Shown: positions 41,401-52,034 of the stretch, piece by piece
How the letters are laid out: every line of letters starts with the position of its first letter
Position numbering within the stretch: position 1 is the first letter of the stretch
Source of the DNA: Vitrella brassicaformis
Lineage: Eukaryota > Sar > Vitrellaceae
DNA: 64,000 nucleotides
Direction of reading: 5' to 3'
Assembly: GCA_001179505.1 (NCBI GenBank)
Contig: CDMY01000243.1
Location: forward strand, 446,066-510,065
Translations under genes and position numbers: made by a program
Notes under the pieces: generated by a model
Seen by the model: the letters and a program-made list of their open reading frames with translations, nothing else
What the model was told of the DNA's origin: nothing
Databases searched by the model: none

Positions 41401-44400
41401 TCCCGGGTCGTGGCGAGGCGTTGCCCACAGGGCATGCCTCGCACTGCTCCATATCGTCCCTGCGGTAGTATCCGGGGCTGCATGGGCGGCAGAAGTCCGA
41501 CGACCGCCACTCGTCGTCCACCACAAAATGGCGCCACAGGGCTGGCTTGGGCGGCTCGTACCCGGGCCGGCAACCAAACATGAGCTGCTCAAACACCACA
41601 CGCAGCTGCTCCCTCACCTGGCAATCATCAAACCATCCATCCCAAAGACACAGACATTCAGACACTGGTCGGCCGGTCGGTGCATCCATCCGCTACCACT
41701 GACTGACCATTTTCTCAGCGAGGCTCTTGGGTATGCCTGGGGTGAGGGATGGGTTCTCGAATAGGGTGATCTGGTTCTCCAGGGGGACGTTATAGAAGAC
41801 GTCGGGTATGTTGCCCGAGAGCTCGTTGCCGTGGAGGAAGATCGACCGTGCCTTGGTGAGGTTGCCCATCGACACAGGCAGCTCACCACTCAACCTGAGG
41901 GGAGGGGGGCGCCGAGAGAGCGAGACACCCAATATACATAATGCCAGTCCATCGATGCCATCGATGGGGCGTCTTGTGTGTGTGGAGTGGGTAAGTCAGA
42001 CAGACAGTCCATGCATACATACTTGTTGTATTGCATGTACAGGTGTGTGAGGTTCTTCATGCCGGGGTAGGTCACGTTGCCGTCCTGCCCCTCGCCACCG
42101 CCTATGCACGCCGGCACACTCCCCTGCATGTTGTTGCGCGCCATCTCAAACCTGACACACAGACAGACAGAGCAGATAAGCAGAAAGGTGGCCGACTGAG
42201 TGTTGGTGTCATTCATTCATTCATTCATTGATTGATATCCCCTCACTGACTCTTCCAGCATGGTGAGCATGCAGACTTGGTCTGGCAGCTGGGCCTCCAG
42301 TCGGTTGCCCCCCGCCTTCAGAATCGTCAGGGAACCGCAGTGGCCGATCGAACGCGGCAACGTCCCCCTCAGCGAATTCTGAACACACACACCACAACAC
42401 ACCACACGCACAAACACACACACATGGACGTACCGTACGTACGTACGTCAAGACACCGCATGCACCCTCGAGTCAGTCGATGCTTGTGCGTGCAGTGCTT
42501 CCACCCACATGACATACATACATGTCCACATACACGTACGTACCTCTTCGAGATAGAGTTCTTTGAGCTTTGATTTCTGGGAGGGGTCTTGTGGGCACAG
42601 GTTGGGTGTGAGGTCGGGGATCTGGCCGTCGAACTTGTTCTTGGCCAGGTTGATGCTGCTGCAGTGCGACAGCTGACCTATCTCGGCCGGGATAGCACCA
42701 CCCAAGTCTGCTCTCATACCATACCATACACCACCGCACACACCCAACACGGGCACACATGACATGTCAGTCGACCCATTTATCCATCCATCCATAAGTA
42801 CAGACACTGACTGACTGATTCATGTGTGGGAAGGGAAGGTAGCTAAGCTGACCGGCGGCCTGCAGCATGAGTTCATAATCCTCTTCGTTGCATATGATGG
42901 CGTCCCACATTCGGCAGAAGGTCCGGCTGATGTTGAACCGGCCCAGCGACTCGACTCCCTGGTTGTTCTCCAGTAGGGCGAAGTAGAGGTCGGCCACTGC
43001 CAGTTTGTCGTCTGCGCAGACTTTGCAGCTCTCACCGCAGAACAAGCAATCGCGGGGCGTCTCCGCCACCCCCCCTGGCCACACCAGGTCCGACTCGTTG
43101 GTGAATCGCCAGCTGTCCGTCTCCCACTTGGCCACCTCCGCCCAGTCCGTGCCCTGGTTGTTCATCAGGACGTATCGCCCCTCTCCCTCCCTGTCTTCAC
43201 CCAGGTGCACACGACCAGTGACGCCGTCGAAGTCTATGTCGGGCAGGGCGTCGAGGAGCAGCCTGCCGAGGGGGTTGACTTCGAATGATGCGCTGGACAC
43301 GTTGGCGGCTGAGGTCGTCTCGTTGTCTGCTGGCTCGGGTAGTGTGCCGTTGAAGCCCTTCAGGGCCTGGTCGAGGGCTCGTGCGGCCAGCTGTGCGGCG
43401 TCATAGCTGTAGAGCACGTAGTTGCTCAGCGACTCCTCCTCCGCTCGCGTCAGGTTCAGACGGGGAACAAAACTGATGTCCACACACAGAGCAGCAAACA
43501 TTCGTGACGGTGCGGGGCATTATGGGTTCTCTGTTGTCTGGCGCTTTGGTATCTACCCTCCCTCCCACCTATCGGCGGCTCCGCCTTGGCTGCTGAGTGA
43601 AGGTGTGACAGCCATGAAGCCCTGAGTGATGTTGGTGAAGTCGGGCTCAGAGAATATCCGGGGCATCGTGTCCGTCCCTAGCCAGGCCTGAACAACACAA
43701 CACAACACAACACACCCAGACAGACAGAGGACAACAAGACAGACACATCAGATCAGTCAAATCAGTCAGTCAGTCAGCCACGTGTGTGTGTGGCTGTGCT
43801 GTGTATGTCTGTTGTGCGTACGCACCGTGCCCCTGGTGAATATGCCGATTTGGTCCCCCGCTCGCAGGACGGTGTGCAGTATCGACGCACTCACCGCCAT
43901 CACAAACACCGCCGCATCGTACTGATTCCGCGACAAACCTACACTCACATGCCATGACCCACACACACACATGCCGCGCAGCAGGCACAGACCCAGTGCA
44001 ATGCCTGTCCTGTGTGCTTTGTTTGGTCTAGTTACCAGAGAGTATTTCGACGGCTGTGTTTGGGTTCCTCACGGCCAGCTCGAAATTGTCGGTCGACACG
44101 TCGTAGTCCTCGCGCATCGACACAAACGTGTTCTGAATGCCACGCCCGTACGTGTCATCCTGATGGAACCCAGGCAGGCAACACACGCACAGCACACATT
44201 CCTCGGTGCGGATGGCTGGCTGTCAAAAGTCTGTCCTTCCGTTTTGATGGACCGACCGACCGAGTGGATGATGACCAGTTTGGTCCACCTAAATCGCTTT
44301 GCCAGGGAGAGAATGGCCCGCACCTGAGAGGCGTCACTCGCCGCAAGACCGAAGAAACTCTCGTGCCTGTAGGTAAGACACACATCACATCACATGCATC

Positions 44401-44853
44401 CGTCGGTCCGCTCATCAATCCATCCATCCATCCATCCATCCGGTGCAGCGCATCTGTCACAGACCTGAAAATGTCCGGTGCAGTAGCGGATGGCGAGACG
44501 AGAGGGATCCTGAAGAATCCCGCCAGTGGGAGCGCCTCGGCCGCCATGGCGCTGCTCATGGGCCCCACGATGATGGACGCACGGGCAGCTATCAGCCGCC
44601 GCACCGCCAGCAGCCCAGCCACAGGGTCGTCCGTGTTGTCCTCCACCATCAGCCGCACCGTCCTGTTGCCCAGCAGCGTCTCGTTGGCATTAATGTCGTC
44701 CACCGCCAGCTGTATCGCCCGCTGACGGGTGCCGTCGTTGGCCTGGTTGAGCAGGGCGCCCATCAGCAGGACAGATGTGTTGTTGGGTTGCGCTGAGGCG
44801 GCCACCACCAGGCCCGCCACCACAGCCAGGCTCACAAAACCTCTCATCCTCAT
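35421..44853 (-). CDS. Giant receptor: Venus-flytrap + leucine-rich repeats + Cys-rich + multi-span membrane protein
   Basis: Predicted cell-surface receptor of roughly 2,200 residues in about 25 exons. Start at 44853, MRMRGFVSLAVVAG with a signal peptide to about VVAASA. A periplasmic-binding/ANF-type ligand domain follows: LMGALLNQANDGTRQRAIQL, IIVGPMSSAMAAEALPLAGF, VSPSATAPDIFR, NQYDAAVFVMAVSASILHTV, LYSYDAAQLAARALDQALKG. The same exon (about 42850-43470) runs into an LRR cap (ISRTFCRMWDAIICNEEDYE), proving the fusion. LRRs follow: GGAIPAEIGQLSHCSSINLA, GTLPRSIGHCGSLTILKAGG, GELPVSMGNLTKARSIFLHG. Next is a GCC2/GCC3-like region (CRPCSPGYYRRDDMEQCEAC, CNRCPKGYHAGRAAISCLPC). About seven to eight spans lie between 40500 and 38550 (VKLGLILGVCFGMAAFLM, SCIVVLIVLLHPLM, WYWLSVAGVLLWTLGLPLLV, LIVFLLLAVVSLFL). 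A long Ser/Thr/acidic cytoplasmic tail ends GNKDM at 35421. No kinase or cyclase domain was seen. Ligand unknown. Confidence 0.85.
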
Positions 44854-45200
44854 GCACTGCACCGGCAGTCGCAATCGTCGGGCCGGGCGGCAAGAGAGGG
44901 AATGCAGACACAGATCGGCTGCACTGCTGACTCGGCGGTGTCGTCAAGATCTCCTCATGCGATGATGCACGTCGCGCTGTTCGTCGTAACCGAGGTGTTG
45001 CATATGAGTTCAGAGACAGCCGCCAGGTGGAAATCGTCGACGATCTTCAGCCTTGCACTGGCCACAGCTGAGTCACAGCACCACGCCTGTCTTTAAAAAG
45101 AAGAAAGATCGTGGGACGACGGGACGCGTGGGATCTTCGGCTTAGCTCGCAGACGGCGAGCGCGAGGAGGGAACAGGTGGAGAATAGCTGATATTGAACT
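44854..45200. promoter_or_regulatory. Divergent promoter region, receptor / protoporphyrinogen oxidase
   Basis: 347 bp between the receptor start (44853, minus) and the protoporphyrinogen oxidase start (45201, plus). Both promoters are expected here by position; no specific element was recognised. It is nearly free of microsatellites, unlike the intergenic DNA at gene 3' ends. Confidence 0.4.
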
Positions 45201-47329
45201 ATGTGGACGCCTGTGGCGGAGATCTTGGTCTTGGTGGCCGTTTGGGTCATATTATTACATGAATGTGCGGCGGCGCGGAAGGCTGAGTACGATGCCGTGA
45301 TTGTTGGAGGAGGCCTGACTGGGTGAGCACACTCAACTCACTCAGTTGATGGATGCATCTGTCTGTCTGTCTTTCTGCTCCATCCATCTGCCCTCAATCA
45401 TTCATTCAATGCATGCAGGTTGAGCCTCGCCCATCAGCTCAAAAAGGCCGGTATCGACAAGTTTGTCGTTTGTGAGGGCAGCAGCAGGCTAGGCGGCAAT
45501 GTTATCTCAAGAAAAATGAGGGGCGGCTTCCTGATTGAACAAGGTACACCAAGTGAGTGCACGCGTGGAACACACACGTGGCACGGCATCCATCTCTTGC
45601 TTCCTTCTCGGTATGTTTGCTACTAACCTGTCTGCTTGCTGGTCGGTCAAGGCCCGAATTCTTTCCAGCCGGTCGAGGAGATGCTGGAGGTGGTGAGCGA
45701 TTTAGATCTGTCGCTGGTGTACAGCAACCCCAAGCTGCCGCGGTTCGTCTACCACGGCGGCAAGATGCACCGGCTGCCGTCAAGTCTCAAGGACTTCCTC
45801 AGCCCCTCCTTCACACTCCTCAGTGGTTGGGCCAAGGCTCGTCTGGCCATCGGCATGGTCGGCTTCAGAAAGGGAAAGCCACACACCGATGATGAAAGTG
45901 TCAAAGGGTAGGCGCGACGCAGCAAGGAAACACGTACGTACCCTTGTTTGTGTGTATGAGTTGTGTCTGTTCTGCCTGCAGGTGGTTTGAGAGAAATCTC
46001 GGCCCTTGTGTGTATGCGAAGATTGTAGAGCCCTTTGTGTCAGGTGGGTTTAAGATGGCACAGCATACTTGTGAGGGACGGCATTACCGCTCGGGGCCAG
46101 CACAGCACATATACTATCATTCATGTGTGCAGGCGTGTATGCTGGAGATGCGAGCCGTCTGGCAATGAGATCAGCGTTCCCCAGAATAGCCGGTACACAC
46201 AAAACCAAGACATCCGGCTGGCTGGCTGGCTCATTCATTATATTTGCTTTCCTGGTCGTGCATCCGTCAATTGCTCAGCTCTTGAGCAGGGACCCGGCAC
46301 CGCAGGCATCCTCTGGGGCGCTTTGGCGCGTGCACGGCAGCGCAAGAGAGCCAAGAGGGAGTATCAACTGCCGTCGCCACCACCCAGGGGCGCGCTGGCG
46401 AGCTTCGAGGGCGGCATTGAGCAGCTGCCCCGCGCCCTGGCCGAGAAGCTGGGCAGGAAGGCGTGTCGGACGGGGTGGCGGTGTGTGGACATTGCCAAGG
46501 ACAATAAGGGGGGTGATTTCGTCACGACTTTCCGGCTGCCCTTCGGCCGTCGTCGGCGTGTGACGAGCAAGGTTGTGGCGCTCGCTCTTCCAGCACACCG
46601 TAAGCCGTGACCCACCCACTGACTGCCGGAACCCATGCGTACGTATCCTTTTGACTGGCTGGGCTGTTTGCTGCCTTTGTCCGTCACGTCAGGTGTGTCC
46701 GGTCCCCTCCGGCACCTGGTACCTGAGGCGTCGGAGCTGAGTTCAATCCCGCACCCCTTCGTCGCCACAGTGGCGCTCGCGTACCCGGACGATGCATTTC
46801 GCCAGCCCCTGCGCGGCTTCGGCAACCTCATACCGAGGAGCGAGGGCCTGCGGCACCTGGGGTCCATCTACGCCTCGTCGCTCTTCCCCGGAAGAGCGCC
46901 CAAGGGATGGCAGATGCTCACGAACTTTGTCGGCGGCAGTCATGACCCGGCAGCCGAGAAGCTTAGCAACAGGGTATGCATGCAGAAATGCTCACATCCA
47001 TCCATACGCCTGTTGTGCCCTTCCTTCACCTTCAGCAACTATCTCGGGTCGTGGATCGGGAGCTGCGCAAGACAGTGCTTCGTGATGGCTACAGGGGGCG
47101 GGGGAGGGTGCTGGGCGTCAAGCGGTGGCCGTCAGCCATACCACAACCGGGCCAAGGACACGAGGACCTGCTGTCTCGTGTGCAGGCCGGTGTCTCACGA
47201 CATGTGGGCTTGTTTGTCGATGGGTCGTGGTCCTCTGGCATATCTGTCGGTGACCGCATCAAGGCCGGCAAGCTGCTGGCGGCGGATGTGCTGAATGCAG
47301 TCATCAGGAAGAGATTCGAGCGACAGTGA
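45201..47329 (+). CDS. Protoporphyrinogen IX oxidase
   Basis: FAD enzyme that oxidises protoporphyrinogen IX to protoporphyrin IX, feeding haem and chlorophyll synthesis. Start MWTPVAEILVLVAVWVILL at 45201, a hydrophobic leader. The FAD-binding site is DAVIVGGGLTG (45288-45322), joined across the first intron to LSLAHQLKKAGI, then VCEGSSRLGGNVISR, RGGFLIEQG-PNSFQP, FVYHGGKMHRLPSSLKDFL, WFERNLGPCVYAKIVEPFVS, GVYAGDASRLAMRSAFP, ARGALASFEGGIEQLP-like sequence at about 46390, ALPAHR, VATVALAYPDDAF, and the family C-terminus GLFVDGSWSSGISVGDRIKA ending at 47329. Nine or so exons. The leader suggests entry into the secretory route or membrane anchoring, but only about 30 residues precede the catalytic fold, leaving little room for a plastid transit peptide; location is open. 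Confidence 0.92.
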
Positions 47330-47530
47330 GGGCGGTGTGACATTATGACAATGGGAGATGGGAGTTAGTTAAGGACTTTTCTAGTCGATTGATCAATCGT
47401 CTTTTGCTGAATGCGAATAGCCGACTGTGGCAGACCGACGAGAGAGAAGGGTGAGACAAGCAACATCCTGGCCGATGGGTATATATGGGGGCCGTGGGGG
47501 CTGCATGCATGCATGCAACCATTCTGCGGC

Positions 47531-50500
47531 ATGGCGCTTGTGCACCTGTTTGCCCTCCTCTTTTCCGCGTCACTGGCGGCCGTCCCGGATCCGCCCTCCC
47601 ATCCCCATCCCCCCTATCGCCTGGTCCGTCTGTCCCTGTACCACACTGCAGTGAGTCACCCGGTGTCTGCACCCCTTGGAATCGATGACCAGCTGAAACT
47701 GCATGGCAATAATCAGCCGACAAATGTCAGCGGGACGCACATTGCAAGCAGGGGGGATGAGAGTCCCTCTCACCCTCACCCTGGCCCATCGCAGCCGGTG
47801 GCAGAGGAGCCTCCAGCAACCAAGGGCGGCAAGGATCATGCGGGAAAGAGACAAGGAGAGGGCAGAGACGAGGAGGAGGAGGGAGAGGACGTGTGCGAGG
47901 GGGACTTGGACCAACGGCCCAAAAACATGACGGTAGGCAGGCATGTGCACGGGGTGGCTCAGTTCGCTTGCAGGCGCTGGATTGCATGAATGCGATGCGG
48001 GCTGTGCTGTGTGTCTGTACGTACGTATGTCTGTGGGGTGGGTGTGCTGTGCAGGCGTGTGAATACTACAAGGAGTGTCCCGAGTAAGACGAAAAACAGC
48101 ATACACACAGAAGCATCCATCCATCCACTCGTGTCTCTGTCTCTCTGTCTGTCTGTCTGTCTGTCTCGGTGCAGGGAGTCGTTGGTGCCGTATGGTCAGC
48201 TGCACTACTGCCACACACAGAGCATCCCGCTGTCCCTCGGTGCGGGACTCCTGTGGCTCGTCTACCTCTTCATGGCTGTAGGAGACCTTGCTGATGGTAG
48301 ACAGACAGACACGTGGAGAGCCGTGGCATACCGAGCACTTCGCTTGGCGCCAAGCGTGCACGGCGAGTGGTGTGGTGTGCAGGGTACAACTCTCCGCTGC
48401 TGATCGACGTGTGTGACAGAATGGGTCTGAGCGAGCAGGTCGCTGGTGCCACCTTCCTGGCGTTTGGCAACGCCGCGGGAGACGTCGTGTTGGGACTCAG
48501 TGCCAACCTCACTGGCGGCGATGACAACCTGTACCTGTATGTGGGCATGGTTGTGGGCGCAGTCCTGTTCATCACACTGGTGGCCTTGGGCGGCATCATC
48601 TTCGCATCTCCCGGCGTCTTCCTCCACCCACGATCACTCATCAAAGATGCAGGGTGAAAGGGGTGGTGGGGGGGGGGACACGTGCCATGCACACACTCGG
48701 ATGGGACGGAGAGAGACACAAACAAAGCGATCTTGGTACCGTACCCTTCAGCTTCATCTTCGTGGGTATGGGGTTCCTCTTTATGTTTCGGCTGCTGGGG
48801 GAGGTGTCCAAGATGTTGGCGATGGTCTACTTGTCACTCTATATCATCTATGTGGTGCTGACGGTCTTCATGCCCGTCCCCGACCCCGAGGCTGCCGAGG
48901 GCGGCGATATGGTGGACGAAAAGGCCATATCGGTGACGGTCACGGCCGCGTCAGCAAGAGACTTGTCGGCTGCCCGGCCGACAGTGAGCATATTCGCGCC
49001 ACACGAAGAGGACGTGAATGGAAAGTCCGGGACGACACTCACCCCGGGGACGCTGGGGCTGCCTCCACCCGCTGCCAAGACCGACATCGGCAGTGAGTGG
49101 GGCTCACATCACAGCTCATATAAGACAGACAGCCAAGATAAGATACATACCCATGTCTCTCTCCCCTCCTCTTTATGTCTTTTGCGTGTGTGCTTAATTG
49201 TGCGTGTTGAGAGCGCAAGTCGACTGTAGCCGAGACACTGCTGAACCTGAACATGGGCAAGAGGCAGAGCAGGGTCGCATCGGTCATCGCCAGACAGTCG
49301 GGGGTAGACGTCCACCGCGCGAGTGTGGCCATGGGGCGTGAGTCGTTCCGCAAGAGTGTCATGGACGGCATGTCTGCCACGGTGCGCCGGTCGACAGTGA
49401 AGGCGGCCTTCAGTCTTGAGAACAAGGCGGCCGAGCTGGGCTGGGCAGGTCTGAGCATGCCCGAGAAGATCCAGTTCATCCTGCTGCTGCCCCTGCGACT
49501 CCTGTGGAACATTTCCATCCCAGTATGTATGTATGGGTGTATGGGTGTATGTGTATGGGGCAGGTGGGGTGTGGGCGCCCGTCCGTCCTTCCCTCTATAT
49601 GCTGTCTGTCTCGTGTGTACACGAACCTCCCTGACTTTATGTGTACTCAATGCAAACGGGGGCAACGCAGATTTTGTGTGTCCTTGTTGGTCTTGTCTCT
49701 TCAGAATCCGGTGTCTGACCCCAACCCCGCGATCCTGTCGGCCGCCCCAGTGGTCATGGGTGCCCTCATCGCTGCATACACTTTCCGGCTACCAAGCAAG
49801 AGAAATCCCGTCAAGGAGTACATTCATTCAAGTACATACATGTCGCTCTCTTGTGTGTCCATTCATTCAACCAGGAATTTGGTGGAGAACCACGGCAAGA
49901 TGGGCGGCATCGCCATAGCTGCGGTGATCGTCGTTGTGGGCGTGGCTGGGTCCGTCGGGATGCACATCACATACGCCAAAAATGCCGAGGAGTGAGCATG
50001 AAATCCCCGAGCCCCATATTTCATGTCATTTCATACGGGTGTCTTGGTTGGTGTGTGTTCAGTCCGCTGCCCAAGTGGGTGGAGGTCTTGTTGGTGGTGT
50101 TTGGCCTCATCATGTCCCTATTTTGGATCAAAATCGTGTGCGACGAGATGGGTCGGTCAGCCAGACACACCACACCACGCCACGCCACGCCACTCCTGAA
50201 TGAATGGATGCATCTGTGCTGATGAATGGATGGGTGGGTGTATATGCAGTTGGGATCTGCAGTCTGATAGCGCAGTTGTTGAGACTAAAACTAGCGATTG
50301 TCGGCCTCACCATCCTGGCCGTGGGTGCGTCAGCCATTGAGACACCTCTCTTGTCACTCAGCCTGGCGTACGTGACGCGGATGAGTCGATCCTTGTTTGT
50401 TGGTTGGTTTTGTAGGCAACAGCGTCGCTGACTTCATGGCCTGTCTGGCCATCGCAGTAAGCAGATGCTGACCCGCTTAAAAATGAATGGAGCACCTGTG

Positions 50501-51078
50501 TCTCTCCTTCGTGCTTCAGCGGCGTGGCCGTGCGGCAATGGCACTGTCTGGGATCTTCGGCGGTCCAACATTCAATCTCCTCGTGGGGCTAGGTAGACAG
50601 ACACCCTGCCACACAACTCACACACACTTGCACGAACTGGTGTCTGTCTGCCTCTCCGTTGGCTGGTGATAGGATTGGTGTTGGTGCTGCGCACAGTGAG
50701 GATGGAGGGCGTGCAGGCCTTCGCGATCAGCAGGGCGGGGTTCATCTCCATCATGATGGCAATGACTATCGGACCAGTCACCGTCTTCATGGCCTTCATG
50801 GTGAAGAAAAGAGCCACACACACACACACACACACACAGATTCATTATCAGTAGTGCATGCCCGTGGTGTGTGTGTGTGTGTGTGTGTGTTAGGATAAGT
50901 TTCGGTTGTATCGAAGGACGGCCATCGTGCTGCTGAGCATGTGAAAACCCCACGAATGAATACGGCCAAAGCACTGGTAGCTGTGTGTATGTGTGTGCGG
51001 GGGTGGGGTTTGTGTGCATACAGGTATCTGAGTTGGGTGACTGTGGTGGTACTTCTGTGCATGCTCAACAAGGAGTGA
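47531..51078 (+). CDS. Cation/calcium exchanger, NCLX (SLC8B1/CCX) type
   Basis: Ca2+/cation antiporter. Start MALVHLFALLFSASLAA at 47531, a signal peptide; an in-frame ATG lies at 47513. An extracytoplasmic acidic and Pro/His-rich region precedes ACEYYKECPE and HYCHTQSIPLSLGAGLLWLV. The first alpha repeat is DRMGLSEQVAGATFLAFGNA (about 48415-48475) followed by AGDVVLGLSANLTGG. Spans continue with YVGMVVGAVLFITLVALGGI and FVGMGFLFMFRLLGEV. A long charged loop (about 48880-49440) precedes KIQFILLLPLRLLWNISIP. The second alpha repeat reads VGLTILAVG-NSVADFMACL (about 50300-50455), then RGRAAMALSGIFGGPTFNLL. The end is YLSWVTVVVLLCMLNKE at 51078. The cysteine-bearing segment before the first span and the two widely spaced repeats fit NCLX/CCX rather than NCX. 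The first repeat has GNAAGD in place of the usual GNGAPD. Mitochondrial or endomembrane location is undecided. Confidence 0.9.
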
Positions 51079-52034
51079 AGCACTCACACACGCACCCCTC
51101 CTGCCGAGGCCAGACGCGGAAAGGAGGACGGACGCAATTGAAGGCACTCATGCATTTGTTAGGACGTTTTGTATGTGTGCGACATCAGTTAGAGACGATG
51201 GACAACAGGTCGGTGCGACATGTGAGGTGATGTGTGCACTGAGTGTATCGCGTTCATTGAATAAGTAATCCATTGGCTGCGATTCCCCTCGTGTGTCTCC
51301 CCCGCCCCATCTCCCCTGATCCCCAGCCCAAATCATACACAACAAGTAGCGAGGGCCAGCCACAGAAGGGAGCCTTTGCCCCTCCCGCGCGGCCACGTCG
51401 CACTCACTCACACACACACACACACACCCAGATGCATGCATGTACATGGACACACCTGCTTGCTAGGGCCGTAATGAATGGCAAGGGTTTAGGGTTTAGG
51501 GTTTACGGCCAAACCCTAAACCCTAGGGTTTGCCAAACCCTAGGGTTTGGGCCAAACCCTAAACCCTAAACCCTCGACCCTAAACGAACAATCGATCAAT
51601 GCAGAATAAACCAACCGGCATTGATTGCAATGCCATGCACACACATGCAGACGCATGCACGACAGGCACGTCACGCATACGTAGATACAGACAGACAGAC
51701 AGACAGACAGACCTACCTGTATTGTCGCGACATGCACAAGTAAGTGACAGACAGACAGACAGACAGACTTACGGACATTCATTCCATGTAGGACACCTAA
51801 ATACATACCCGTGACTGACTGACTGACAACATGTCCTGTCCGTGTGTACGTCGTGTATGTGTGTGGGTCATGCCACCGACAGCCACTCGTCCAGTTCAGG
51901 AGGATCCCCCAACTGAACGCCAGAAGCAGGGGACCTGTCACGGCCACACAACACAGAGAGAGCCATGCATGGGTCGCTCAATGTAGGTAGGTGTATGTCA
52001 GACGCTGGTTGCAGTGAGTGCAGCCCCCATACAC
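51079..52034. other. Intergenic DNA between convergent genes, with interstitial telomeric repeats
   Basis: About 955 bp between the 3' ends of the exchanger and the homeodomain gene. Besides the telomeric array at 51485-51584 it holds CA runs (about 51405-51428) and two AGAC/ACAG runs (about 51690-51712 and 51750-51770). No gene was recognised. Confidence 0.6.
51485..51584. repeat. Inverted interstitial telomeric repeat array (TTTAGGG / CCCTAAA)
   Basis: Three forward units (TTTAGGG type) at about 51485-51503 are followed after a short GGCC-containing spacer by CCCTAAA units, then alternating short forward and reverse blocks joined at GCC/GGCC, ending in three CCCTAAA units with one variant (CCTCGACCCTAAA) at 51584. 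Plant- and chromerid-type heptamer. At least two forward-to-reverse switches are visible. Confidence 0.95.
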
